From the NCBI GenBank assembly GCA_028281925.1, contig JANQIX010000035.1, positions 1-64,000 on the forward strand: DNA of 64,000 nucleotides, given 5' to 3'. Below the pieces are notes generated by a model. The model did not search any database and had not been told where the DNA came from. It saw only the letters and a program-made list of their open reading frames with translations. This DNA comes from Alphaproteobacteria bacterium (GTDB lineage Bacteria > Pseudomonadota > Alphaproteobacteria > DSM-16000 > Inquilinaceae). How positions within the stretch are numbered: the stretch's first letter is position 1; every line of letters begins with the position of its first letter. Position numbers and translations under genes: made by a program. This document shows, piece after piece, positions 27,322 to 36,271 of this stretch.

Positions 27322-28278
27322 TCAGGCCGTACTGTAGCCGAAGAAGGACCGCGCCAACTCGTCCGACACCGTGTTCACCTGTCTCTGCAGCCAGTCCAGG
27401 AACTCATGCAGTCCGCTGGCAACGACCTGCTCGATGCTGTGCGAAGCGATGACGGCCAGCATTTCGTCGACACGTTCCGATGCAATGTTTCCACCCCGAA
27501 GCATGTAACGTGACTTCAGTTCGGTCAACAAGCCGTTGACTTGTCGCATCGAAACCGTGACTGAGCGCGGAAACGCGGTGTTGAACAAGAGAAAGCCGGC
27601 GACGTCGGCGGCGGTCAGTCCTCGCGGATGGACCCGCCGATACGCGTGATAGCCGGCAGCGGATCTGAGCACGGCGTTCCACTGGCTCAAGTCCAGCGGA
27701 GAGCCCACATCCTGCGCGGACGGCAGCAGGATGTGGTACTTCACATCCAAGAGCCGCGTGGTCTGGTCCGCGCGTTCCAGGTGTCGGCCGAGCTCGTAGA
27801 AGTACCAGCCCTGGTCACGGTAGAACGTGCCTTCGACGATGCCGGTATGCGCCTGACAGCTTTCCTTCACCTCCGCGCAGACGCGGTTCAGCCGGTGCAG
27901 AGAGAGATCACCGGCCCGCAGCGCCAGCATGCGGTTGTGGAACATGTTGAGATGTGACCACATCTCCGTGCTGATCAGCGGCCGCAGCGTCCGCGCATTC
28001 TCGCGGGCCATGCGCACGGCCGTGCGGATCGATGTGGGGTTGTCGTCGTCCAAGACGTAGAAGCGCAGCACGTTTTCCGCGCTGGCGGCGGTGTGGCGCG
28101 CAAAGAAGCGTTCTTCGTCGGCGTTCAGGCGGACGATCGACAGCCAATTGGCCTCGCCTCGGTCGTCTCGGGCAAAGGTCTCGTTCACGTCCAGGATGCG
28201 CGCCAGGTTCTCCGCCCGCTCCATATAGCGGCCCATCCAGAAGGCCGCGTCGGCATATCGTGCCAGCAGCTTTTCCAT
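27322..28278 (-). CDS. Alpha-E domain protein
   Basis: All-helical protein of 318 residues of the alpha-E family (DUF403), which has no settled biochemical role. The N-terminus LLARYADAAFWMGRYMERAE is diagnostic, and blocks such as WYFYELGRHLERADQTTRLLDVKYH are intact. In many bacteria this protein is encoded beside a circularly permuted ATP-grasp enzyme and often a transglutaminase-like protease; it has been predicted to be part of a peptide-synthesis or tagging system. Here the ATP-grasp gene precedes it with a one-base stop/start overlap (TGATG), which also fixes the start at 28278. No transglutaminase gene is seen nearby. Confidence 0.9.
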   Translation of the reverse strand: MEKLLARYADAAFWMGRYMERAENLARILDVNETFARDDRGEANWLSIVRLNADEERFFARHTAASAENVLRFYVLDDDNPTSIRTAVRMARENARTLRPLISTEMWSHLNMFHNRMLALRAGDLSLHRLNRVCAEVKESCQAHTGIVEGTFYRDQGWYFYELGRHLERADQTTRLLDVKYHILLPSAQDVGSPLDLSQWNAVLRSAAGYHAYRRVHPRGLTAADVAGFLLFNTAFPRSVTVSMRQVNGLLTELKSRYMLRGGNIASERVDEMLAVIASHSIEQVVASGLHEFLDWLQRQVNTVSDELARSFFGYSTA

Positions 28279-29723
28279 CAGCCCAGCACCCACGTGTCTT
28301 TCGACCCGCCGCCCTGGGATGAGTTGACGATCAGTGTCCCTTTGCGCAGAGCCACCCGCGTCAGCCCGCCCGGCAACACCCAAGTCTGCCGTCCAGTCAC
28401 CGCGAAGGGCCGCAGATCGACATGCCGGGGCTCGATACCATCATCCGTTACCGTCGGGCACACCGACAAGGGAACGACAGGCTGGCTGATATAGTTGGCG
28501 GGATCGGCCAGCAGTCGCTCCCGACAGGCTGCGAGTTCTTCACTGGTGGCTTTTGGGCCGATGGTGATGCCGTATCCCCCGGCCTCGCCCACCGGCTTCA
28601 CGACAAGGTCCTTGAGGCGCGAGAGCGTGTAGTCAAGGCCCGTCTGCTCGCGGCAGATATGGGTCTCCACATTCGGCAGAATGGCATCTTCGTCGAGATA
28701 GTAGCGAATGATGCGCGGCATGTAGGCGTAGACGGCCTTGTCGTCGCTGACCCCGGTGCCGATGGCGTTGGCCAGCGAGACATTACCCTTCGCATAGGCG
28801 CGCATCAGGCCCGGCACGCCCAGCATGCTGTCGGAGCGGAATGCCTCCGGGTCCAGGAAATCATCGCCGATCCGACGATAAATGACCTCGACCGCCGTCA
28901 GGCCGTCGGTGGTCTTCATGTAGACGTGGTCGTCGCGCACCACCAGGTCGCCGCCTTCGACAAGCGGAACGCCCATCTCGCGCGACAGAAAGACATGCTC
29001 GAAATAGGCAGAGTTGTAAGTGCCGGGCGACAGCAGAACCACCCGCGGCTGGTCGACGCCCTTGGGCGCGATCTCGCACAGGGCGGCGTGCAGCCGGGTC
29101 CCGTAATTGTCCACGGAGCGGACGCCGATGTTCGAAATCAGATCGGGGAACGCCCGCTGCATCATGTGGCGGTTCTCGACCACGTAGGACACGCCAGACG
29201 GACAGCGGCAGTTGTCCTCCAGGACACGGAATGTGCCCTCGGCGTCGCGGACCAGATCGATGCCCAGGATATGGACATAGGTGTCGTGCGGAACGTCGAT
29301 GTCGCGCATCGCCGGCACGTAGCAGGGATGGTCGAGGATCAGTTCGGCTGGGACAACGCCGTCTTTGAGGATGCGCTGATCGTGATAGACGTCGTGAAGG
29401 AAGAGGTTCAGCGCCGTCACGCGCTGTTTCACGCCGGCCTCAAGGTGGCGCCATTCCGCAGCGCTGATCAGCCGCGGTATGACGTCGAAGGGCAGGATGC
29501 GGTCGATCGCCTCGCGATCCGACAGGATCAGGAAGGTGATGCCGAGGTTGAACAGCTCCCGCTCGGCATCCTTCGACCTTTGCTGCAGCGCGCGCAACTC
29601 CAGCGCCGCCAGCCTCTCTGCAATGGGTATGACGCCCCGGCCTGCGAGGTCGCCGCCGAGAACCTCGTCGAAGAACCCGGCCGGATCATACTGGGCCAGC
29701 AGGCCGCTCGTCACATGGGTCAA
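28278..29723 (-). CDS. Circularly permuted ATP-grasp type 2 protein
   Basis: ATP-grasp ligase-like protein of 481 residues (COG2308/DUF407 type), predicted to form amide bonds using ATP; substrate unknown. Landmarks are LEDNCRCPSGVSYVVENR, VVLLSPGTYNSAYFEHVFL, GVSDDKAVYAYMPRIIRYYL and KPVGEAGGYGITIGP. The C-terminal HVDLRPFAVTGRQTWVLPGG, GGSKDTWVL is typical of the family. The start is TTG at 29723 or GTG three codons later; neither has a strong ribosome binding site. It is the first gene of ATP-grasp, alpha-E, then bpt. The 152 bases before it separate it from motB. Confidence 0.92.
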   Translation of the reverse strand: MTHVTSGLLAQYDPAGFFDEVLGGDLAGRGVIPIAERLAALELRALQQRSKDAERELFNLGITFLILSDREAIDRILPFDVIPRLISAAEWRHLEAGVKQRVTALNLFLHDVYHDQRILKDGVVPAELILDHPCYVPAMRDIDVPHDTYVHILGIDLVRDAEGTFRVLEDNCRCPSGVSYVVENRHMMQRAFPDLISNIGVRSVDNYGTRLHAALCEIAPKGVDQPRVVLLSPGTYNSAYFEHVFLSREMGVPLVEGGDLVVRDDHVYMKTTDGLTAVEVIYRRIGDDFLDPEAFRSDSMLGVPGLMRAYAKGNVSLANAIGTGVSDDKAVYAYMPRIIRYYLDEDAILPNVETHICREQTGLDYTLSRLKDLVVKPVGEAGGYGITIGPKATSEELAACRERLLADPANYISQPVVPLSVCPTVTDDGIEPRHVDLRPFAVTGRQTWVLPGGLTRVALRKGTLIVNSSQGGGSKDTWVLG

Positions 29724-29848
29724 GGGTCTGCCACCAGACGCTTCGGATCGGGGTCGGGAGACGGCCCCGGACTACACGCGACCGGAGCGCGTCAATGACA
29801 GCCCGATTAAACCGTCATATTCGCGTGTGCACAAATGGGAGGGTGGGC

Positions 29849-29865
29849 CGCGACTCTTGGTCGCG
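29849..29865 (-). terminator. Possible terminator of motB
   Basis: A hairpin with 6-base arms CGCGAC (29849-29854) and GTCGCG (29860-29865) and a 5-base loop lies 11 bases beyond the motB stop on the minus strand. No U-run follows, so this is a weak call; it may only be an mRNA-end stabilising stem. Confidence 0.35.
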
Positions 29866-29875
29866 CCTGAGGTCT

Positions 29876-30988
29876 CTAGAGGTCCGTTGGGCCGCTCGGC
29901 GCCACTGCCATCGGGGCCTCGCGCAAGAGGACGATTGAGATCCGCCGGTTGCGCGGATTGCGCGGGTCTTCTGCGATCAGCGGATCCGTGTCCGACTTTC
30001 CGAGGACCAGGGCAATGCGCGAAGGGGACAGGCCACCCTCTTCCATGGCACGGCGGCTGGCGTTGGCACGGTCCGTCGAAAGGTCCCAGTTGTCGTAGCT
30101 GGCGCTGTTGAAGAAGGGTGTGGAATCGGTGTGTCCGCTAACCGAGATCTGCTGCGGCATCTGGGCCACTACCTGGGCGACAAGCTCGAGCAGCTGCTTG
30201 GTACGGTCGTACATCTGCGCGCTGCCGGTCGGGAACATGGACAGCCCTTCCTGATCGACGATCTGGATGCGCAAGCCCTCGGGCGTCTGGTCGATCAGCA
30301 GGTTCTGGGCAAGGCCCTGAAGCTCCGGAACGGATTGGATGGCTTGGCGAAGCTGCTCCTCGGCGTGCTCGAACATCTCCTGCTCGCGTTCGGCCAGCGC
30401 CTGTTCCAGTTCGCCGTCGCTGATCTGACCGTCCATCGCCAGAGCTTCCCGCAGGCGCTCGGCCAGGTCGGCGCGATCCACGACGTCCGCGAGCTCCCGA
30501 TCCGTCAGCCCGGATAGAAGCTCGCCCAACTCCTGCTCCGACAACCCGCTCAAGAGTGCGGCGACCGCCTCGGGGTCCACCTCTTCGTCGCGTCCTTCGG
30601 TCAGCAGTTCTACGATCTCGTCGATTTCGCCGTCGTCGATCCTGACGCTGTCCTCCACCGGCTCGGCCCGGCCGGGCATGCTACGGTCGAGGCTGAACTG
30701 CGACGACGGCGATGACATCTGGCCGGGCTGACCGACGGTGCGGCCGCCCAGCACGCCGCCGGAGCCGCTGGTAGCGCGCGCGATGTTGGCCGGATCGAAG
30801 TAATCCGCGATGCCCTGGCGCTGGTCGTCCGTCGTGACGTTCAACAGCCACAGCAGCAGGAAGAAGGCCATCATCGCGGTCACGAAATCCGCATAGGCCA
30901 CCTTCCACGCGCCGCCGTGGTGGCCGTCGTGCCCACCCTTCTTCTTCTTCTTGATAACGATGATTTGCGGTTCGTTGGCGCTCGACAC
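29876..30988 (-). CDS. motB: Flagellar motor protein MotB with long acidic linker
   Basis: Stator subunit that anchors MotAB to peptidoglycan. 370 residues, longer than the common ~260-310. Residues 13-17 are five lysines; a single transmembrane helix covers about 31-50 with the proton-carrying Asp34 in YADFVTAMMAFFLLLWLL. Residues about 113-218 form an acidic, helical insert with SGLSEQELGELL and SGLTDRELADVV as an apparent internal repeat. The OmpA-like domain spans about 235-357 with ISVSGHTDSTPF and the NPRNRRISIVL end. GTG start at 30988 is 60 bases after the motA stop. The lineage of this linker is not known to me. Confidence 0.93.
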   Translation of the reverse strand: MSSANEPQIIVIKKKKKGGHDGHHGGAWKVAYADFVTAMMAFFLLLWLLNVTTDDQRQGIADYFDPANIARATSGSGGVLGGRTVGQPGQMSSPSSQFSLDRSMPGRAEPVEDSVRIDDGEIDEIVELLTEGRDEEVDPEAVAALLSGLSEQELGELLSGLTDRELADVVDRADLAERLREALAMDGQISDGELEQALAEREQEMFEHAEEQLRQAIQSVPELQGLAQNLLIDQTPEGLRIQIVDQEGLSMFPTGSAQMYDRTKQLLELVAQVVAQMPQQISVSGHTDSTPFFNSASYDNWDLSTDRANASRRAMEEGGLSPSRIALVLGKSDTDPLIAEDPRNPRNRRISIVLLREAPMAVAPSGPTDL

Positions 30989-31047
30989 GGGTGCGGCGGT
31001 CTCCGTCAGGCGGTCCTATATCGCCAAGGCAAGGTGCCGGCCGCTCA

Positions 31048-31908
31048 TCAAGTGGGCGGCAGGGCGGAGGTGGCTTCCTCGACTTCGTAGAAGTCCGGAC
31101 GGACGGTCGGGAACAGCGCCTTGCGCGCGAATTCGACCGACACGGCCGGGGCGTATCCATGCAGATGGGCCAGCATGCCGGCCTTCATGCAGAGGTAGTA
31201 CCGAATCTCAGCATCGTAGAGATTCTTCATGGCGTTCGCGAACGGCGCGATGAAGGCGTAAGACAGCCACACGCCGAGGAACGTACCGACGAGCGCGCCG
31301 CCGATCAGCCTGCCCAGAACCTCCGGCGGTTCGGAGATCGCGCCCATCGTCTTGATCACGCCCAGCACAGCCGCAACGATGCCGAGCGCCGGCATACCGT
31401 CGGCCATGGTCTGGATCGCCGACGACACGGCGGTACTTTCATGGTGGTGGGTCTCGATCTCTTCTTCCATCAACGCTTCCATGGTGTGCGGGTCTTCGGC
31501 GTTCAGAGACATCAGCCGAAGGTAGTCGCACAGGAAGGTCATGGCCTTGGCGTTGTTGTAGATCCCGGGGAACTGCTGGAACAGATCGCTTTCACGCGGA
31601 TTTTCAACGTGTTGCTCAAGCGACAGCATCCCCTTGGTCTTGGCCAGCTTGAACACCTGGTAGAGCAGGCTCAGAAGCTCCAGGTACTCCTTCTTGCCGT
31701 ACTTGCTGCCTTTAATGGAGGCGCCGACGGCTGAGCCGACCTTCGCCAGCACCGATTTGGGGTTGGAGATGACGAAGGCGCCGATGCCGGTCCCGACGAT
31801 GATGACGACCTCGAAAGGCTGCCAGAGCACGTACAGATGCCCGCCTAGAGCGGCGTATCCGCCGAGCGTGCACAGTAAGGCAATGATGGCGCCAACGATG
31901 ATCAGCAT
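31048..31908 (-). CDS. motA: Flagellar motor protein MotA
   Basis: Stator channel subunit, 286 residues, the normal MotA length, with four transmembrane helices. N-terminal MLIIVGAIIALLCTLGGY and GAFVISNP, then the conserved MADGMPALGIVAAVLGVIKTMG and the last helix with LVGTFLGVWLSYAFIAPFA. The ATG at 31908 aligns with known MotA starts. A TTG 17 codons upstream (31959) has a better Shine-Dalgarno (GGAGG with 5-base spacing) and would give a 303-residue form, so the start is not settled. Transcribed with motB. Confidence 0.93.
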   Translation of the reverse strand: MLIIVGAIIALLCTLGGYAALGGHLYVLWQPFEVVIIVGTGIGAFVISNPKSVLAKVGSAVGASIKGSKYGKKEYLELLSLLYQVFKLAKTKGMLSLEQHVENPRESDLFQQFPGIYNNAKAMTFLCDYLRLMSLNAEDPHTMEALMEEEIETHHHESTAVSSAIQTMADGMPALGIVAAVLGVIKTMGAISEPPEVLGRLIGGALVGTFLGVWLSYAFIAPFANAMKNLYDAEIRYYLCMKAGMLAHLHGYAPAVSVEFARKALFPTVRPDFYEVEEATSALPPT

Positions 31909-32082
31909 GATCCAAAACGACTCCGCGGAACGCCCGACTTTTCGGTTAATGCGCCCCAAGAGTCCTCCGAGTAGTGTTAAGAAGCGTTTAAACGCGGGCC
32001 CTGCGGCGCATTCGCGCTTGCCGCGGCGGCGTCGGCGGGGCATCTCTGATCGCGGGTCGTCCTCTCCCGTCGACCACAACGA

Positions 32083-32628
32083 ATGCAGATGATGACGGCC
32101 AGTTCCCTGCCCCAGATCCAACCTCCGCCCAAGATCGATCCGCGACGATTCCGCGACGCGCTCGGGCAATTCGTCACGGGTGTCACACTGGTGACCGCAA
32201 GGGCAGGGGCGGCGGACCGTGTCGGTGTCACGGTCAACTCGTTCACCTCGGTGTCGCTGGACCCGCCTCTTGTCCTCTTCTGCCTTGGCAGACAGGCACA
32301 GTCGCTGCCGGTGATCCTGTCTGCGCGGTCCTTTGCGGTGAATGTCCTCGGCCGCGATCAGCAGGCGATTGCGGAGCGGTTCGCCTTGGATCCGCGATCA
32401 TGGAGGGGGCTGGACACAGTAGAGTTGGCGACCGGAGCGCCGGTACTCAGCGATGTGCCGGCGGTGCTGGACTGCCAGCTCTACGCGACCCACGATGGCG
32501 GAGACCATGTCATCGTCATCGGCCGCGTCGTCCAGCTTGAAGTCACGGAGGATGCGGCACCGCTCGGCTATCATCGCGGCCGATACGTTGGGATCGATCG
32601 GCGCGACCCGGCGGGGGCCGTGGAATAG
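32083..32628 (+). CDS. Flavin reductase domain protein
   Basis: Protein of 181 residues of the FMN-binding split-barrel flavin reductase family (DIM6/NTAB type). Typically NAD(P)H:flavin oxidoreductases that supply reduced flavin to a monooxygenase. Visible blocks: FRDALGQFVTGVTLVTA, GVTVNSFTSVSLDPPLVLFCL, SFAVNVLGRDQQAIAERFA and HVIVIGRVVQLEV. No monooxygenase gene is adjacent, so the partner is unknown. Three ATG codons lie within the first four codons (32083, 32089, 32092); the first is used. Divergent from motA and convergent with the ilvA-like gene, with only one base between the stops. Confidence 0.88.
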   Translation: MQMMTASSLPQIQPPPKIDPRRFRDALGQFVTGVTLVTARAGAADRVGVTVNSFTSVSLDPPLVLFCLGRQAQSLPVILSARSFAVNVLGRDQQAIAERFALDPRSWRGLDTVELATGAPVLSDVPAVLDCQLYATHDGGDHVIVIGRVVQLEVTEDAAPLGYHRGRYVGIDRRDPAGAVE

Positions 32629-32629
32629 G

Positions 32630-33835
32630 TCAGATTACCGCGACACCGAAGCCCGCGGCCTTCAGTTGTTCGACGATCGCCGTGATATGAGTGCGGTCGC
32701 GCGTTTCGACGACGATTTCCAGATCCGCACGCTTCGCCGGCTGGCCGTAGGCCAGCCTGTGGTGATGCACCTCGACGATGTTGCCCCCCTGGTCGCCGAT
32801 CGTCGCAGAGACGCGCGCCAGCACACCGGGGACGTCTTCGATCTCCACCTTCAGACGGGCCAGCCGACCGTCCTGCAGCAGGCCGCGCATCAGCACCGAC
32901 GACAAGAGACGCGGATCGATGTTGCCGCCGCATATGACGGTGGCGACCCGGCGCCCGGCGAAGCGCTCGCGATGCGCCATGATGCCGGCAAGCCCCGCGG
33001 CGCCAGCCCCTTCGCCAAGGACGTTGCTGCAGGTCAGCAACTGATAGACGGCGGCCTCCAGTATCCCTTCTTCTGCGATCAGGATGTCGTCGACCAGCTC
33101 CGTGATGATCTCGCGCGTGAGAACCCCGGGCTCCTTCACGGCGATGCCTTCGGCGATCGTCGAGCCTGCGTATGTTCGCCGAATCCCGGCCAACGCATCG
33201 TGCATGGACGGATAGCGGGCCGCTTCGACCCCTGTGACGCGGATCGAAGGCTTGATCGCCTTCGCCGCGATGGCAATGCCGCTGATCAGCCCGCCGCCGC
33301 CGATCGGCACGACGATGTCGTCCAGCTCCGGCACTGCGTGCAGCAGCTCCAGCCCGGCCGTGCCTTGGCCGGCGATGATCAGGGGGTCGTCATAGGGATG
33401 GATCAGGGTCAGACCGCGCTCGGACGCCAGCGTATTCGCGTGAGCCTGGCTGTCCGCCAGATTGTCGCCATGGAGGACGATTTTTGCCCCGAACGCCTCG
33501 GTCCGCGCGACCTTGGTGAAGGGCGTTAGCTGCGGCATCACAATCGTCGCGGGGACGCGCAGGCGGTTGGCATGAAATGCGACACCTTGCGCATGATTGC
33601 CGGCGGAGGCTGCGACCACCCCGCAGCGTCGGCCGCTTTCGGGCAGGCCCGCCAGCTTGTTGTGCGCACCTCGGTCCTTGAAGGAGCCTGTGTATTGCAG
33701 GCACTCGAGCTTCAGAACCAATTCGCAGCCGAGCAGCCCGGACAATCTGGGTGCTGCGACCGTGGGGGTCTTCTGGATCGATCCGGCGAGCGTCTGCGCG
33801 GCGGTCTCGATATCGGCGAAGTCGACTGGCAACAT
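32630..33835 (-). CDS. ilvA: Threonine ammonia-lyase with ACT domain
   Basis: PLP enzyme that deaminates threonine to 2-oxobutyrate, first step to isoleucine or threonine catabolism. 401 residues. The PLP lysine is Lys53 in GSFKDRGAHNKL; AASAGNHAQGVAFHA binds substrate and GGGGLISGIAIAAKA binds phosphate. The C-terminal ~75 residues are an ACT domain (VEIEDVPGVLARVSATIGDQGGN). A single ACT domain places it with TdcB/short-IlvA-like enzymes, so biosynthetic or catabolic use cannot be decided. The gene precedes nothing obvious; the acylase gene ends 57 bases upstream. Confidence 0.93.
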   Translation of the reverse strand: MLPVDFADIETAAQTLAGSIQKTPTVAAPRLSGLLGCELVLKLECLQYTGSFKDRGAHNKLAGLPESGRRCGVVAASAGNHAQGVAFHANRLRVPATIVMPQLTPFTKVARTEAFGAKIVLHGDNLADSQAHANTLASERGLTLIHPYDDPLIIAGQGTAGLELLHAVPELDDIVVPIGGGGLISGIAIAAKAIKPSIRVTGVEAARYPSMHDALAGIRRTYAGSTIAEGIAVKEPGVLTREIITELVDDILIAEEGILEAAVYQLLTCSNVLGEGAGAAGLAGIMAHRERFAGRRVATVICGGNIDPRLLSSVLMRGLLQDGRLARLKVEIEDVPGVLARVSATIGDQGGNIVEVHHHRLAYGQPAKRADLEIVVETRDRTHITAIVEQLKAAGFGVAVI

Positions 33836-33892
33836 ATCTGACTGTACCGCGCATTTGGCGCCGGGGCCACGGCCCGCAAGGCCAGAGGATGC

Positions 33893-36271
33893 TCAGTCCA
33901 TCGGCCGGAGCGTCAAACTTCCGAGGCCGTTGTCCGCCAGCGCTTCCGGAGAGCTCGACATCTCGATCCACTCGCCGTTCTGCCATCGTTCGACCATGTC
34001 GCCGAAATGGGGCGAGAAGGGGTGGCCCGATTGGCCGGTGGACAGGATGAAGCGTGACCGGCTGAGGTCGCCCAGCGGATAGATCGCGCGGTATCCCGCC
34101 CCATGCACATGGGCGAAGGGCAGCGATTCGCTCCAGGTCGACATCGCTCCTCGATTGACGGTGAAATCGCCCCCGTCGGTTTCCGCTGCGTGGTTGAACC
34201 AGCCTCCGATCAAGGGGATGCGGCCATAGACCCGATGAGAGAGATAGGCGATGTGGACATCGCCCCAGCGCCAGGCCTCCATGTCCTCGCCGTAGTCTTC
34301 CGTGAGGCCGTCTAGGACAGCCGCCAGCGTGTCGTGCAGGATGTCCTGGCACGTCTCGGGATTATCGGTCTCGACGTTGTCGCACCAAGCCGTCGCTTCC
34401 GTCAGCATGTTGCGGACGGTTGTGGGACGCAGTCGCCAATACTCCGCAAACAGGTCAGGTCCGAGTTCATCCGCATAGAGCGCCCGATTCAGTTCGCGAA
34501 ACCAGGCGACAAAGACAAGCGGCTCTGGCCGGTCGCGCTGCATGCTGAAGTCCCAGCGACGAAGCATCGCCAGGGCATTGGCGTCACGCGGCGTCTCTAC
34601 CCGCACCTCCAGCATCACCGGCAGAAGTGCTTGAGCTGCCAGCGACACGGTGTCCAGCATGATCTCCGCCGTGCGGTCGGCGGTGATGGGCGCACTGGAC
34701 TCCAACAACTCGGTGATGCGCTCCGCCCTATACGGCTCCTCATACCCATAGCCGAGGAAGACGTCGCCGTCGGTCGGGACCGCCAGGTTGTTGGCATTCA
34801 CGAAATAGCCGTGGTCCGGATCGACGGCCTGCGGCATCTCGGCGAAGGGCACGGTGCCGGTCCAGTCATACTCTCCCGTCCAGCCGGGAACCGGCATCGA
34901 GCCGTCGCCCGCCGCGCGGACCGGCACGTCGCCGATGACGAGAAAGCCGATGGCGCCCTGTGCATCCGCCAGCACCATGTTCTGTACCGGCGAGCGGTAG
35001 AGGCGCATCGCTTCCCGCGCATCGGCCAGATTAACCGCGCGGTTAAGCCGGAACATGGCTTCGGCGCCCGTGTCTTCCTCAGAATAGCCGGTATAGGCCA
35101 GCGCCAGCACATGGCCTTCGCCCAGCATCTCGGCGAATTCTTCCTCCAGGTCTTCGTCCAGGCCCGAGAGCACTGGCCCATGCCGGGTCTCTCGGACGAT
35201 CAGGGTTTCGCTCTCGCCGCCCCGTCCGATCTTGATCTCTTCCTCGCGGACGACAAACGGCTCGCTGCCGGTGGGGGTCAGGTACCGGTCGGGGTCGTCG
35301 GGATCGATCCGTTCGATAAACAGATCCTGCGTGTCGGCCCCCGTGGTGGTCACGCCCCAGGCAACCGCTTCATTGTGTCCTAGCAAGACCAGCGGCACGC
35401 CGGGCACCGTGGCGCCGGCGACGGAAAGTGTCGGCGTTTCGATCCGGGCCAGATACCAGAGCGATGGAGTGTTCAGGCCGAGATGGGGATCGTTGGCGAG
35501 GATCGGCCTGCCGCCGTCCGTCAGCGCGCCGGACACGACCCATTCGTTCGACGCGACACTGGGCCCTAGCGGTGCCGGCAATGCGGCCGCGAGCCGGTCG
35601 TAGAAGGCGCGGGGCAGGGCGCTTGCCAGCGTCGTCGGGGGCCCCCCGAGAGCGGAAAACAGGTCGGCCATCTGGTCTTCGCTCAGCGCTTCGGCCATCC
35701 GCGCCCGCAGGATCTCGGAGCGGAAATTGCCTGAGAGCTGCAGTGCGATCAGGCGGCCCCACACCATGGAATCAGCCGGCAGCCACGGTTCCGGCCGGTG
35801 ACGCAGCATGTAGAACGCCGGCGGCAGCACGTCCGCCTGCGCCAGCCAGGCATTTATGCCGGCCGTATAAGCGTCAACGGCCTGGCGGACATCATCGGGC
35901 AGGTTCTCATAGGTCGCCTGCGTATTGCGGTAGACGGCCAGAACGCGCATGAACCGGTCGAGCCGCAAACCGGAGTCTCCGATAAGCTCCGCCAGACGGC
36001 CCGCCGCAACGATCCGCTGCATCTCCATCTGCAGCAGGCGGTCGCTGGCATGGACGAAGCCGAGCGCGAAATACGCGTCTTCATCATTCGCAGCAAAGAT
36101 ATGGGGGACCGCATTGGCGTCCCGCATGATCTGCACCGGCGCTTCCAGGCCGTCGATCTGGAGCGTCCCCTGCGCCATGGGCAGGCCGCCGCGCAACCAG
36201 AAGTAGCCGGCGCCCAGGCCTAGCGAGACCAACAGCAGCAGCCCGAGCAGGCTGCGCCACACCCATTTCAT
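33893..36271 (-). CDS. Penicillin acylase family protein (Ntn-hydrolase)
   Basis: Hydrolase of 792 residues that should self-cleave into two chains. An N-terminal membrane anchor or signal (WRSLLGLLLLVSLGLGAGYFWL) directs it outside the cytoplasm. The probable N-terminal nucleophile of the beta chain is Ser241 in VASNEWVVSGALTDGG, the SNEW/SNNW motif of the penicillin G acylase family; ILANDPHLGL and GVTTTGADTQDLFIERIDPD follow. Members hydrolyse beta-lactams, acyl-homoserine lactones or other amides; the sequence alone does not tell which. Runs convergent with nothing; separated from the decarboxylase gene by a divergent 368-base region. Confidence 0.9.
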   Translation of the reverse strand: MKWVWRSLLGLLLLVSLGLGAGYFWLRGGLPMAQGTLQIDGLEAPVQIMRDANAVPHIFAANDEDAYFALGFVHASDRLLQMEMQRIVAAGRLAELIGDSGLRLDRFMRVLAVYRNTQATYENLPDDVRQAVDAYTAGINAWLAQADVLPPAFYMLRHRPEPWLPADSMVWGRLIALQLSGNFRSEILRARMAEALSEDQMADLFSALGGPPTTLASALPRAFYDRLAAALPAPLGPSVASNEWVVSGALTDGGRPILANDPHLGLNTPSLWYLARIETPTLSVAGATVPGVPLVLLGHNEAVAWGVTTTGADTQDLFIERIDPDDPDRYLTPTGSEPFVVREEEIKIGRGGESETLIVRETRHGPVLSGLDEDLEEEFAEMLGEGHVLALAYTGYSEEDTGAEAMFRLNRAVNLADAREAMRLYRSPVQNMVLADAQGAIGFLVIGDVPVRAAGDGSMPVPGWTGEYDWTGTVPFAEMPQAVDPDHGYFVNANNLAVPTDGDVFLGYGYEEPYRAERITELLESSAPITADRTAEIMLDTVSLAAQALLPVMLEVRVETPRDANALAMLRRWDFSMQRDRPEPLVFVAWFRELNRALYADELGPDLFAEYWRLRPTTVRNMLTEATAWCDNVETDNPETCQDILHDTLAAVLDGLTEDYGEDMEAWRWGDVHIAYLSHRVYGRIPLIGGWFNHAAETDGGDFTVNRGAMSTWSESLPFAHVHGAGYRAIYPLGDLSRSRFILSTGQSGHPFSPHFGDMVERWQNGEWIEMSSSPEALADNGLGSLTLRPMD

